DNA from: JAPYTK01 sp964401935 | GTDB lineage: Bacteria; Myxococcota_A; Polyangia; Polyangiales; Polyangiaceae | Assembly (NCBI GenBank): GCA_964401935.1 | Contig: CAYOAL010000009.1 | Coordinates: forward strand, 62,001-126,000 | DNA length: 64,000 nucleotides | Direction of reading: 5' to 3' | Shown here: one piece after another, positions 1 through 8,296 of the stretch | Layout: each line of letters starts with the position of its first letter | Position numbering within the stretch: position 1 is the stretch's first letter | The notes under the pieces: model-generated | Told to the model about the DNA's origin: nothing | Database searches by the model: none | Seen by the model: only the letters and a program-made list of their open reading frames with translations | Translations under genes and position numbers: made by a program

Positions 1-1206
1 GACCTTCTTGTGAGGATCACCGAGCACCGACGCGCTGGTCTTGAAGCGGATCGGGGCGAGGAAGCGGATGTCGCCGTTCTTCGGCCGGGGGAACTTCAGC
101 TTGCGCGCGGCGCGCAAGACGCACTGCTGCACCCGCGCGTCGGGGAACGACGAGGCCGTCTCGTACGCTTCGTCGAGGACGCCTTTTTCGGTGACGTGAA
201 AACGGATCACGAGGCGTCCCCACAGCCCGGGCGCGTAGTCGAGGGCCGCTCGAAAACATGCCTCGAACGCCGGACGCCCCCTCTCGACGCCTTCTCGCAT
301 CGCCTCCACGTCGAGCTCGCCGTCACCAGGCACGAGCAGCTCGTCGGGGGGCGGCATCGGGTCGTCGCCGGGCCCGACGCGGATGTCCACCCACGCCTGC
401 GTAGCGCCGCTGGCGCGGGCGAACTTCAGGTTCCGCAGCTTGTCGACGACACAAGCTGCGACCTCCTCGTCCTCGAGCTCGGTGGAGAGGCGCTTGGGAC
501 GGAGCACGCTCCCAGCGCTCGAGACCACCATGTGGGCGCGGGTCCAGCCGCGAAGCTCCGGATCCTTGTACGCGCCGAGGCGGTAGCAGCGCACGACGTT
601 CATCCAGTGGTACTTCCGCGCCGTCCGCTGGAGGGCGGCCGGCTCGTGCGGCCCTTGGGCGCGCTCGATGTTCACGATGACCCGCGGGTCGGGGTGTCCT
701 TCCGGCCCCGGCGCTGCAGCGAGGAGCTCGCCGGTGCCTCCCTTGTTCCACATGCGGTGCTCGCGGAACTCGGCCCACCACGCGTCTTTGGTCTTCGGCT
801 CGACGCGTTCCTCGAGTTTGTAGGGCGCTTCGAACACGATCTCCAGCGTGGGGCCCGGCGGTGTGACCGGGGGAGGGTTCGGTGGAGCCGGGCTCGGTGC
901 CCCCGCGCTCGCCACGCTGCTCGGGGGGACGGGAACGTCGCGGTGGCTCGACGCCGCCGTGGTGGCCCCGCTCGAGGATGCGCTCGGGGCCGCGCTCTCT
1001 CTGGCGCTCACCGCCGGAGGCGTCGGGCTCGCGGCTGCCCGCGTCTCGCACGCGCACAACGAGAGCACCCCAAGAGCGATGAGCGGCGTCGAGGGGTTCC
1101 AACAACGGCGCGCCGCCGCCGCGCGCCACGCTGGCCGGGAGTCGACCGTTCGACTCAACCCGCGCCGAGCGAGCCAGCGCTCAGAGCTGCGTCTTCTGCC
1201 CACCAT
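1..1206 (-). CDS. AgmX/PglI-type lipoprotein, 3' end cut by window edge
   Basis: The frame is open from an ATG at 1206 to the window edge, so the C-terminus is missing. GGAGGGG lies six bases before the ATG and supports this start. After a long Arg-rich start (about 40 residues) comes a hydrophobic stretch ending LSLCAC, a probable lipobox, then a Ser/Ala/Pro-rich linker. The rest has two copies of a pattern typical of the AgmX/PglI C-terminal domain: GxxxCFRAALD-like segments followed by G-V-L/S and xCVLRAARKLKFP. Such proteins are common in myxobacterial envelopes and some relate to gliding. It lies 62 bp downstream of the Hsp70-kinase operon on the same strand and may belong to it. The exact role is unknown. 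The long region before the lipobox is odd, and an internal TTG start is possible. Confidence 0.75.
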   Translation of the reverse strand, partial: MVGRRRSSERWLARRGLSRTVDSRPAWRAAAARRCWNPSTPLIALGVLSLCACETRAAASPTPPAVSARESAAPSASSSGATTAASSHRDVPVPPSSVASAGAPSPAPPNPPPVTPPGPTLEIVFEAPYKLEERVEPKTKDAWWAEFREHRMWNKGGTGELLAAAPGPEGHPDPRVIVNIERAQGPHEPAALQRTARKYHWMNVVRCYRLGAYKDPELRGWTRAHMVVSSAGSVLRPKRLSTELEDEEVAACVVDKLRNLKFARASGATQAWVDIRVGPGDDPMPPPDELLVPGDGELDVEAMREGVERGRPAFEACFRAALDYAPGLWGRLVIRFHVTEKGVLDEAYETASSFPDARVQQCVLRAARKLKFPRPKNGDIRFLAPIRFKTSASVLGDPHKKV

Positions 1207-1268
1207 GGCTCCCCTCCGTGTAGCAAACAATCCTCGCGCCGGCACCGACGTCCACCATCGATCACGGG

Positions 1269-1979
1269 CTAGGTGATGGAGGCGTCGAGGGCGGCGAGGA
1301 AGGGCGCGTAGCTCCGATCGCGGTCGGCGTGGATGTCGGCGAGGATGGCTTGAACGCGGGCGACGTCGAGAGCGGTGAGGCGCGCGAAGTTGTGCTTGGC
1401 GTTGTCGCGCGGCGGCGGGTTGCGCGGCGCTGCCTTCACCAGCTCCAAGAGATCGGTCTTCTCGAGGTCGATGAAGGTGGAGCCGCCTTGGTGCAGCCCC
1501 TCGGGCACGAACTGCACGAAGGGATCCGGCGCGCGCCGAAACACGCCCACGAGGCGGGCGGGGCTCGTGTCGTCGCCTTCCATGTGGCGATGGAAGGTGG
1601 CGTGGACCGGCCCGCCTCGGCCCCGCCGTGCGACGCTCTCGTGCAGGCTGTTGCCGAAGCGCTCGAACACCGGAGGCGCCGCGTCGATCAAGGGATAGAT
1701 GAGGTGCACCACCTGAACCCCGGCTGCGAGCACACACTCGGTGGCGAGCGGAACGTCCAGCGCGCGGTCGAGCACCACCACGAACTTCCCGAACGCGGTC
1801 TCCGGATCGTTCATGAATGGACACAGCCCGAAGGCGCCGACCACCTCGGTGGCGTAGCGATGGTGCACCCGCCGCACCACCTCCGCGAGCTCGGCGGCGA
1901 CCTCGTGGGTGCGGAGCTCGCCGAGGAGCGTGATGGCGCCGCCGCTCGCTCTCCGATCGCGCTTCACTAGAGATCCCAT
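1269..1979 (-). CDS. DUF1415-like protein (GLCPF motif)
   Basis: A 236-aa protein of unknown function. It carries GLCPF near residue 50 and RRAPDPFVQFVPEGLH in its second half, both of which resemble DUF1415 proteins (G-x-x-LCPF and a conserved phenylalanine-rich C-terminal motif). No signal peptide or membrane span is visible, so it is probably cytosolic. The ATG at 1979 overlaps the end of the upstream barrel gene (stop at 1967-1969) by 13 bases, which suggests translational coupling. A much longer open frame continues upstream, but it runs antisense-like through the barrel gene in another register and has shadow composition. The family assignment is by motif memory and is moderate. The presence of a gene here is well supported. 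Confidence 0.7.
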   Translation of the reverse strand: MGSLVKRDRRASGGAITLLGELRTHEVAAELAEVVRRVHHRYATEVVGAFGLCPFMNDPETAFGKFVVVLDRALDVPLATECVLAAGVQVVHLIYPLIDAAPPVFERFGNSLHESVARRGRGGPVHATFHRHMEGDDTSPARLVGVFRRAPDPFVQFVPEGLHQGGSTFIDLEKTDLLELVKAAPRNPPPRDNAKHNFARLTALDVARVQAILADIHADRDRSYAPFLAALDASIT

Positions 1980-2872
1980 GCGTAGCCCAAGCCACCTATC
2001 GCGGCGAGCACGGTGGCCGTCCCCGCTCCGGGAGAGCACCCGTCGAGGAGCTCGTCGGACAGCCGATGGTTCGCGAGGCCGCTCTCGAGCATCACGCGCA
2101 CGCCCGGGCCGATGATGGCGTCGAAGCCGACCGCGCCCTTCAGGGCGAAGCCCACGTCGGAGGCGCCGCAGAACACCTCGACGCTCGCGCCTGGGTCGTG
2201 GGCCCGCCACAGCGACGCGGTGAGGTCGGCCTCTTGCACCGACAAGCCCGCCGCGATGGCGAGGTAGAGCCCAATCCGCTCGACCCGCACGGGGTAGAGC
2301 TTCAGATCGAGCCAGCCGCTGTGGAGGCCGCGGGTGACGTCGACGGCGCCGGTGGGGAGGACCCCGCTCGACTCCGAGCCGAGCTCGAGGTGCTCGTACG
2401 CCAGGCCGAGCGCGACGTGCTGCGAGAGCTCGAGGCCGAGGCCCACGCCGAGCAAGAGGCCGCCCACTCGGTCGGCGCGGTACAAGGGCGGCTCGTCGAG
2501 CCGGAGGCCAGCCCCGAGCCGCGCGTGCAGCTCGAGCACGTAGGGCCCGTCCACGCCCCAAGGCGGCGGGCCCGCCGGCGCCCGCGTGAGCGTAATCGGC
2601 TTCCCCGCGGCGTCGGGTGCTGGCTCGGACGTGGACGCAGGCGCGGGCTCGGACGCGGGCGTGGGCGCGGGGGCCGGCTCGGTCGCAGGTTCGGGCTCGG
2701 TTGCCGGCGCCGAGGCAGGCTCGGGGGAGCCTGCCTCGGCCGGGGTCGTGAGAGGTTCGGGCTCGTTGGCGGGCTCGGGCTCGGCACCGCTTGCGGGCGC
2801 GGGTTGGGCCCGGCCGAGCGCTGGCGCGAGCGCCACGCACACCATCCCCAGCGCGACGATGCCGGGTCGCAT
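1967..2872 (-). CDS. Outer-membrane beta-barrel protein with Pro/Glu/Ala-rich linker
   Basis: A 301-aa secreted protein. An N-terminal signal peptide (MRPGIVALGMVCVALAPALG...) is followed by about 80 residues of Glu-Pro-Ala repeats (PEPATEP, PASEPAPAS types). A C-terminal domain follows with alternating hydrophobic/polar strands and many glycines (GLGLEL, VALGLAYEHLEL, GLYLAIAAGL), as in small outer-membrane barrels. The PE-rich linker could cross the periplasm or peptidoglycan. The start ATG (2872-2870) overlaps the TGA of the kinase gene (2874-2872), so the two are translationally coupled. The pairing suggests that the Hsp70-kinase product and this envelope protein work together, but that is inference. 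No specific barrel family was recognised. Confidence 0.75.
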   Translation of the reverse strand: MRPGIVALGMVCVALAPALGRAQPAPASGAEPEPANEPEPLTTPAEAGSPEPASAPATEPEPATEPAPAPTPASEPAPASTSEPAPDAAGKPITLTRAPAGPPPWGVDGPYVLELHARLGAGLRLDEPPLYRADRVGGLLLGVGLGLELSQHVALGLAYEHLELGSESSGVLPTGAVDVTRGLHSGWLDLKLYPVRVERIGLYLAIAAGLSVQEADLTASLWRAHDPGASVEVFCGASDVGFALKGAVGFDAIIGPGVRVMLESGLANHRLSDELLDGCSPGAGTATVLAAIGGLGYAWDL

Positions 2873-5439
2873 CACGACGTCAGCCGCGTGGTGCGCAACA
2901 CCTCGGCGAGCTCGTGCGCCGAGGCGAAGCGATTCGAGGGGGCCTTCTCGAGGCAGCGGAGGATGATCGCCTCGAGCTCGGGCGTGCAGTCTGCGTCGGG
3001 GGCGGTCTCGAAGATGGGGCGGGGTGGCTCGTACACCTGTTGCATCAAGAGCTCCGCTTGCGACTCGGCGTCGAAGGGGCGCCGCCCCGCGAGGAGCTCG
3101 TACATGATCGCGCCGAGCGCGTAGATGTCGGTCCGACCGTCGACCGGGAGCCCTTGGATCTGCTCGGGGGCCATGTACTCCGGGGTTCCCACCATCACGC
3201 CGGAGCGGGTGACGGCGCCGCCAGCGGTGGAGGTGGGGCGTTTCGCGATGCCGAAGTCGAGGATGGTCACCCGCACCGACTGCTTGTGCTCGGCCACCAT
3301 GATGTTGGATGGCTTCAGATCGCGGTGCACGATGTCGAGCTCGTGCGCGTCGCTGAGGCCTTCGGCGAGCTGCATGCCGATCTGCACCACCTGCCGCATG
3401 GGGAGCTTTTTCCTCTGCTTCAGAAAGTCGTGCAGCGTGTGGCCGTCGAGGTACTCCATCACGAAGTAGCCGGTGCCGTCGGGCAGCGCCCCGAAGTCGG
3501 AGATGTCGATGACGTGGCGGCTCTTGATGGCGGAGGCGGCGCGCGCCTCTTCGATGAAGCGCTGCGCGAGCGTCTTGCTCGACGCGAGCTCTGGGTGCAG
3601 CACCTTGATGGCGAACTCCTTCTCGAGCACGCGATGCCTGGCGCGGTACACGCGGCCCATGCCCCCCTCGCCGAGGAGACTGTCGATCTCGTAGCGGTCG
3701 CTGAGGGTGGTGCCGATGAGGGAGTCGGCTTCCATCTCGATGGGGCTCGCCGGCGGACGCGGCTCGAGACCGGTCCCGTGGGGCCTCGTCTGCGGTGGCT
3801 TGGTGCGCAGCGGTGGTGAGGGGCGTGGCGTGAGCGACGACGACACGCGCTCGGGTCGCGGCGTCGGCGACTGCGTCTGATCGGCGAGGGGGGGCGCCAT
3901 GCGCGCGCCGCGCTGCGCCTTGAGGATGGCGAGCTCGCGATCGGTGAGCCCGCCGGCGCGCTGAATGGGCACCGCGCGATCGATCTTGGTGCGTGGATCG
4001 CAGAGCGCGATGTGGAGCAACCCGTTGCGATCGAGGCGGAAGGTGGTCTCGAAGTTGCGCTCGCCGAGGAGGCCGTCGAGCTCGAAGCGACCCACGTAGA
4101 GGTTGTCGGCGGCCATCTCGCTCTCGCCTTGGAACACGTCGAAGACGATGCGCTCCTGATCTTCGCGCGCGGTGCGAAACACGCTGCTCTCGCGGCAAGG
4201 GATGGGATGGTTGCGGCGAATCACGGGGGAGAAGCCGCCGCCGGCGATGCGGATCCCGGTGGAGCAGCCGATCACCTCCGAGAGATCGAGGCGCTGCTCG
4301 CGCTTGTGCTGGAGGGCGGCGCTGTAGCGGGCGGCGCCGAGCGCGCAGATGTGCTCTGAGTTGCCCAACACCAGCGGTGGCTTGCGAAACATCGCCTCCA
4401 CCTTCTCCTGCACCACGGGCATGCGGGCGAGGCCGCCCACGAGGAACACCGCGTCCACGTCGTCGGTGCCGAGCTGGGTGTCGTCGAACACCCAGCTGCA
4501 CGGCTCGAGGAGACGGTTCAGCTCGTCCTCGAGCAGGGCCGTGAGCTCGCCGCGGCTCAGCGGGGGCAGGACGAGCTCGGCGTGCTCGCCAGCGCTCGTG
4601 AGGACCACCTGCTTGACGGGGGCGGTCACCTCGCGCACCGAGAGTGTCTGTTTGTCCTCCTCGGCGCGCTGGCGCAGCCACACCAGCACGGCCGCGTCGC
4701 GCGAGAGATCTTCGCCCGTGCGATCGCGGTGAGCGAGCAGCCAGTGGGCCACCAGGCGGCGGTCGATGTCGTTGCCGCCGAGCAGCGGATCGCTGGCCGT
4801 CGCGAGCACCTCCACGCCGCCGGGGTGCGTGTTCGCCAGGGCGACGTCGAAGCCGCCGGCGCCGAGATCGAGCACCGCGATCATCTGCCGCTTGTCGGCC
4901 ATCGCGCCACACATCACCGCCGCCGCCGACGTGGCGTTGATGAGCGACTTGACGCGGAGCCCCGCGAGCTTGGCAGCGGTGAGGAGCGCGCGCCGCGCCA
5001 GCTCGTCCCACCAGCTGGGCACCGTGATCACCGCGTCGAGCGAGCGGCCGACCTGCTTCTCGGCCGCGATGCGCAGGTGCTCGAGGAGAAACGAAGCGAT
5101 CTCCTCGGGGCTGTAGATCTGGTTGTCGACGTGGACGTGGGCGTCGCCGCTCGGGGCTGCGACCATCGCGTACGGGAAAGCGCCGGCGAGCCACTGCGCC
5201 TCTTGCGAGTGAAACTTGCGCCCGAGCAGGCGCTTCACGCTCGTCACCGTGCCCTCGGGGTTGACGAGCACTTGGCGTGCCGCCGGCGCCCCCACGAGCA
5301 CCCCCTTGCTGGAGAACGATACGACGCTCGGTGTCACCTGCGTGCCATCGGGGCCCTCGAGGACGGTGACACTTTCACCCTCGAGCACGGCCATCGAGCA
5401 CTGGTGTGTGCCGAAGTCGATCCCGATGAATGTTCCCAT
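2872..5439 (-). CDS. Hsp70 (DnaK-like)-Ser/Thr protein kinase fusion
   Basis: An 855-aa single polypeptide. Residues 1-385 are an Hsp70 nucleotide-binding domain: IGIDFGTHQCSMAV at the start, a variant phosphate-2 motif DLGAGGFD (191-198), GGNDID (221-226) and FLVGGLARMPVVQ (332-344). Residues 390-505 resemble the Hsp70 beta-sandwich, but no helical lid follows. A Pro/Arg-rich linker (515-570) leads to a Pkn-type kinase (582-850) with GEGGMG (590-595), Lys612, HRDLKPSN (705-712), DFG (728-730) and APE (757-759), all intact. No membrane span is seen. It probably phosphorylates Ser/Thr with its activity gated by Hsp70 client or nucleotide state; that is inference. It heads an overlapping operon with a barrel protein. 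No convincing Shine-Dalgarno was seen before the ATG at 5439. Confidence 0.9.
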   Translation of the reverse strand: MGTFIGIDFGTHQCSMAVLEGESVTVLEGPDGTQVTPSVVSFSSKGVLVGAPAARQVLVNPEGTVTSVKRLLGRKFHSQEAQWLAGAFPYAMVAAPSGDAHVHVDNQIYSPEEIASFLLEHLRIAAEKQVGRSLDAVITVPSWWDELARRALLTAAKLAGLRVKSLINATSAAAVMCGAMADKRQMIAVLDLGAGGFDVALANTHPGGVEVLATASDPLLGGNDIDRRLVAHWLLAHRDRTGEDLSRDAAVLVWLRQRAEEDKQTLSVREVTAPVKQVVLTSAGEHAELVLPPLSRGELTALLEDELNRLLEPCSWVFDDTQLGTDDVDAVFLVGGLARMPVVQEKVEAMFRKPPLVLGNSEHICALGAARYSAALQHKREQRLDLSEVIGCSTGIRIAGGGFSPVIRRNHPIPCRESSVFRTAREDQERIVFDVFQGESEMAADNLYVGRFELDGLLGERNFETTFRLDRNGLLHIALCDPRTKIDRAVPIQRAGGLTDRELAILKAQRGARMAPPLADQTQSPTPRPERVSSSLTPRPSPPLRTKPPQTRPHGTGLEPRPPASPIEMEADSLIGTTLSDRYEIDSLLGEGGMGRVYRARHRVLEKEFAIKVLHPELASSKTLAQRFIEEARAASAIKSRHVIDISDFGALPDGTGYFVMEYLDGHTLHDFLKQRKKLPMRQVVQIGMQLAEGLSDAHELDIVHRDLKPSNIMVAEHKQSVRVTILDFGIAKRPTSTAGGAVTRSGVMVGTPEYMAPEQIQGLPVDGRTDIYALGAIMYELLAGRRPFDAESQAELLMQQVYEPPRPIFETAPDADCTPELEAIILRCLEKAPSNRFASAHELAEVLRTTRLTS

Positions 5440-5797
5440 GGTGCGCGCACGGCAGCCTAACCCCGCTCGAGAAGCGGACGCCAGCTGCGATGGTCAGCTC
5501 ATCGAAACACATCGCGCCCTCGAAATCACAGACGTTGTGCGCGATCGTGCAGGTTCTTGGCCGTCCACCGGCGCGAGCCCAGCGGCCCGCTGCCCACCCG
5601 CGCCAGAACCATACGCACCGACGGTTTCTCGAGATCCGCCGCGCCGACACCAACGCCGCCCCTGCGCGGCAACCTCGCCGGGGTTGGCGAGCGCCGTCGA
5701 CCTGGGTGACGGTCATAGTCTCCCGCTCAGAGCGGTGCAGATCGGGGATTGCACCACGACGATCTCGTCCACCACGCGGTCGACGTCGGGGAGTCCG
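5440..5797. other. Intergenic region without recognised gene
   Basis: This 358-bp stretch separates the start of the Hsp70-kinase operon from the nucleotidyltransferase gene, both transcribed leftward. It should hold the operon promoter. No clear -35/-10 pair, coding pattern or strong hairpin was identified by eye. Short open frames here read as Arg-rich shadow sequence. Confidence 0.5.
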
Positions 5798-6289
5798 TCA
5801 CCGCCGTCGCGAACGCTCGAGGGTGGCGCGCAAGAGCGGCAGCACCGCCAGGTCTTTGTCGCGTCCCGCCCGGGTCTTCACCGCGATAAGCTCCTCCAAC
5901 GACAGAACGCGAACCGACATCTCTCCTACTTCGAGCACGATGGTCGCCTCGAGCACCTCCTCGTAGGAGCGGTCGTCCAGGGTTCCGAGGAAGTCGACGA
6001 TCCCGAGCCTGGTCATCAGCAGCTTGTGGCCGGGCGCGCGCAGGTGACTCTCGTTCGGCCGCAGTCGCCTTGGATCGGTTCGGAATGTCCCGTCCAACTC
6101 CTCGAGAGCACCCATGAGGCGCGCGATGTTGAGGTCCGTCCTCGCGTACAACACGTCGAGATCGAAGGTAACGGCGGGAGCTCCTTGCAGCACCCCTGCG
6201 GTCATGCCCACGACGATGAACGCGACGCTGTGTCGAACGAGCAGCTCGATGACCTCAAACGATCGGGTTGGGGTCGGCATCCGCATCAC
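5798..6289 (-). CDS. MNT-fold nucleotidyltransferase (AbiEii/DUF6036-like)
   Basis: A 163-aa protein with the layout of small nucleotidyltransferase-fold toxins. A VAFIVVGMTAGVLQG segment (about 22-36) sits where the family has a Gly-Gly-containing helix, and FDLDVLYAR (42-50) carries the metal-binding D-x-D (Asp43, Asp45). The usual second Gly is Met here, so activity is uncertain. The C-terminal LSLEELIAVKTRAGRDKDLAVL is typical of AbiEii/MNT relatives, with the conserved Lys-x-x-x-x-R-x-K-D. The gene overlaps the small upstream gene by 26-35 bases depending on which of three N-terminal Met codons starts it. Such pairs are often toxin-antitoxin or domesticated nucleotidyltransferase modules. 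Confidence 0.75.
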   Translation of the reverse strand: MMRMPTPTRSFEVIELLVRHSVAFIVVGMTAGVLQGAPAVTFDLDVLYARTDLNIARLMGALEELDGTFRTDPRRLRPNESHLRAPGHKLLMTRLGIVDFLGTLDDRSYEEVLEATIVLEVGEMSVRVLSLEELIAVKTRAGRDKDLAVLPLLRATLERSRRR

Positions 6290-6458
6290 CGGTAAGTCGT
6301 GCCAGCGAGAGCGCAGTTCCGTAGAGCATCGCGAGCCGCTCCGCCGGCGACAGGGCCAGCATCAGATCGATCTGCGTCACATCCACCCCAGCGTCGTCGT
6401 AGGCGCGAGCGTTCATCGCCTCGAGCTCGGCATCGGCGTCGCGCTCCGGGGTCGTCAT
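6255..6458 (-). CDS. Small partner of the nucleotidyltransferase (candidate antitoxin)
   Basis: A 67-aa acidic protein beginning MTTPERDADAELEAMNARAY. It is chosen from the internal ATG at 6458 because the upstream extension of the open frame is Arg-rich shadow sequence. The core DVTQIDLMLALSPAERLAMLYGTALSLARL has the LxLSPxERLxxL pattern seen in short proteins encoded just before MNT-fold nucleotidyltransferases. Its 3' end overlaps the next gene by 26-35 bases, so the two are co-translated. It probably binds the nucleotidyltransferase; whether it neutralises it is not shown by the sequence. Confidence 0.65.
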   Translation of the reverse strand: MTTPERDADAELEAMNARAYDDAGVDVTQIDLMLALSPAERLAMLYGTALSLARLTGDADADPNPIV

Positions 6459-6624
6459 CGCACCGAGCGTAGCACCTCCGGGGGGGGCGAACAGTCCGCG
6501 CAGGTGCCCAGCGCTTGCAGAGCGCAACGCCTCGGCGAGCGGCGCCCAGCGGCGAACGGCGCGCCGGAACGAGCGCGGGAGCCGCCTTCGTCGAAGCTCA
6601 CCCACGTGTTTCCTTCGACGCATC

Positions 6625-6795
6625 GTGACCACCACGTTTCGCCCTCGCTACACACCGTGGGTCCTCAGCTTCCCGTACGCCCTGCGTTACCGCATGGCCT
6701 ACGACCACGAGCTCTGCCGCGCCGTGCTGGCGGTGATGACCCGCGCCCCGATGAGCTTTCGGCGCCGGCGCGCCAAGAAGCTCGGCATCACTGAT
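6625..6795 (+). pseudogene. IS91-family transposase fragment
   Basis: About 55 residues resemble the central part of an IS91-type transposase: PWVLSFPYALRYRMAYDH, then ELCRAVLAVM and FRRRRAKKLGI. The zinc-binding N-terminus and both catalytic tyrosines are absent. The homology stops near 6790, where an unrelated fragment begins in another frame. This is a remnant and cannot move by itself. Confidence 0.7.
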
Positions 6796-6796
6796 C

Positions 6797-6930
6797 CCCA
6801 CACTGGCCCACGATCTCCGTGAGGGTCGGCTGGTGCCGGTGCTCGACGGCTGCGTCGTCGACGTGGGCGCGGTGCATCTGGTTCACGCCGCGCGCCGCTT
6901 GTTGCCGGCGCGCGTCAGGGCCTTCGTATC
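6797..6930 (+). pseudogene. LysR-type regulator C-terminal fragment
   Basis: In a frame different from the upstream transposase fragment, the DNA reads LAHDLREGRLVPVLDG, then VHLVHAARRLLPARVRAFV. This is the classic C-terminal end of LysR effector-binding domains (D-L-x-x-G-x-LVPVL, then RLLPARVRAF). Nothing of the DNA-binding half is present. The match ends at the first base of a dispersed repeat at 6931, as if the repeat replaced the gene's last codons. Confidence 0.65.
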
Positions 6931-7036
6931 CCATCGCTCACGCCCAGAAACGACGCGCCCAACCGCACATGACCCAGTCATCCCATCCCCAACGCGCCCC
7001 TTCGACGCGCACGCAGGGACAAAGCCCCTGGCCGAC
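6931..7036. repeat. Dispersed repeat R1, copy A (106 bp)
   Basis: A 106-bp sequence starting CCATCGCTCACGCCCAGAAA recurs at 9521-9626 with a single mismatch (A versus C in GACCCxGTCA). A partial echo of its second half (CCCTTCGACGCGCACGCAGG) follows at about 7059-7080. More diverged relatives lie near 8325-8380 and 9751-9821. The repeat contains no open frame of note. Confidence 0.85.
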
Positions 7037-7087
7037 AGTGGTGGCGCCGCGCGACACGCCCTTCGACGCGCACGCAGGGACATGCCC

Positions 7088-8296
7088 TTAGCGCGCGGTT
7101 CGCAGGCGCAGCGCGCTCAATCCTCGGATGTTGATGAGGTCGCGCCACACGGGCGCGCTCGCGTCGGCGAGCTCGATGTGACCGAAGCGCTCGAGCAGCT
7201 TCGCGAAGGCGACGCGAGCCTCGAGGCGGGCGAGCGACGCACCCACGCAGTGGTGAACACCCCCGCCGAACGTGACGTGCGGGTTGGGATCGCGGCCGAC
7301 GTCGAGCGCGTCGGGGTTCTCGAACACCTCTGGATCGCGGTTGGCGGCGCCGAGCATGCACAACATCACCTGGCCGGCCTCGATCCGCACACCCGACACC
7401 TCGATGTTCTCGTGAGCCACGCGGCCGTTGGTGTTCGCGGGCCCGTCGTAGCGCAACATCTCTTCGACCGCCGTCTCGAGGAGCTCAGGCTGGGCCCGCA
7501 AACGCGCGAGCTGGTCGGGATGTCGCAGGAGCGCGAGCATCCCGTTGCCGATGAGGTGAGTCGTCGTCTCGTGCCCGGCGACGAGCAGCAGCACCGTGTT
7601 GGCGATGAGCTCGTCTTCGGACAGGCGGTCGCCCCCCTCCTCGGCGCGAATGAGATCCCCGAGGAGGTCACCCTCTCCACGTGGCGTGTGCTGGGCCACG
7701 CGCTCGCGGAGGTACGCTTGCAGCTCCACGACGGCTTCGTTCGCGACGGCTTTGATGCGGCGGCCGGCGGTGGGCTCGATCACCACCGAGATCGCGTCTG
7801 ACCACCGCATGAGTCGCTCGTCGTCCGCGGAGGGCAGCGAGAGGATGCGCCCGATCACCCGCACCGGCAGGAGGCGCGCAAAGGCGGCCATGAAGTCCCA
7901 TTCGCTCGCCGGATCGATGGTCTCTAGGAGCTCGTCGGCGACGCCCTCGATCGCCGCGCTCATCGCCCTCACCTTCTTGGGATGGAACGCCGACTGGACG
8001 AGCTTTCGAAGGCGCGTGTGCTCCGGCGGATCGAGGCTGAACATCCACGCCTCGACACAACGCTCGAGCGGCGTGTCCGCCATGTAGGGTCGAATCATCG
8101 CGTAGCCCATCCACTTGCGCAAATCGCGGCCCAGGCGCGGATCACGTTGGAGCGCCGACACGTCGGCGTGACGGGTGATGAGCCACGTGCCGAACACGTC
8201 GCGATGCACGGGCTCCTCCGCTCGCAGGCGCGCCAGCACCGCATAGGGATCGGCACGAAAGGTGGGATCGCGCAGGTCAACAGGAGGAACGCTCAT
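7088..8296 (-). CDS. Cytochrome P450
   Basis: A soluble bacterial-type P450 of 402 aa. The I-helix oxygen-activation motif AGHETT is at 240-245, the K-helix ExxR at 279-282 and the haem-binding loop FGGGVHHCVG at 343-352, with Cys350 as the haem ligand. The SLDPPEHTRLRKLV stretch (87-100) is the conserved C-helix region. It probably hydroxylates or epoxidises a small molecule using an external ferredoxin and reductase, none of which is encoded nearby. The ATG at 8296 was chosen because homologous sequence begins there; upstream codons run into repeat DNA. The gene stands alone among mobile-element debris, so its substrate cannot be guessed. Confidence 0.93.
   Translation of the reverse strand: MSVPPVDLRDPTFRADPYAVLARLRAEEPVHRDVFGTWLITRHADVSALQRDPRLGRDLRKWMGYAMIRPYMADTPLERCVEAWMFSLDPPEHTRLRKLVQSAFHPKKVRAMSAAIEGVADELLETIDPASEWDFMAAFARLLPVRVIGRILSLPSADDERLMRWSDAISVVIEPTAGRRIKAVANEAVVELQAYLRERVAQHTPRGEGDLLGDLIRAEEGGDRLSEDELIANTVLLLVAGHETTTHLIGNGMLALLRHPDQLARLRAQPELLETAVEEMLRYDGPANTNGRVAHENIEVSGVRIEAGQVMLCMLGAANRDPEVFENPDALDVGRDPNPHVTFGGGVHHCVGASLARLEARVAFAKLLERFGHIELADASAPVWRDLINIRGLSALRLRTAR

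Noticed and set aside
10..1272. Plus-strand frame of 420 aa at the left edge
   Set aside because: Antisense to the AgmX-type lipoprotein, which has a signal peptide, a ribosome-binding site and conserved domains.
2875..5194. Upstream part of a 1075-aa minus frame that ends in the barrel gene
   Set aside because: Its first 770 residues are Arg-rich shadow of the Hsp70-kinase gene; a signal peptide starts only at 2872.
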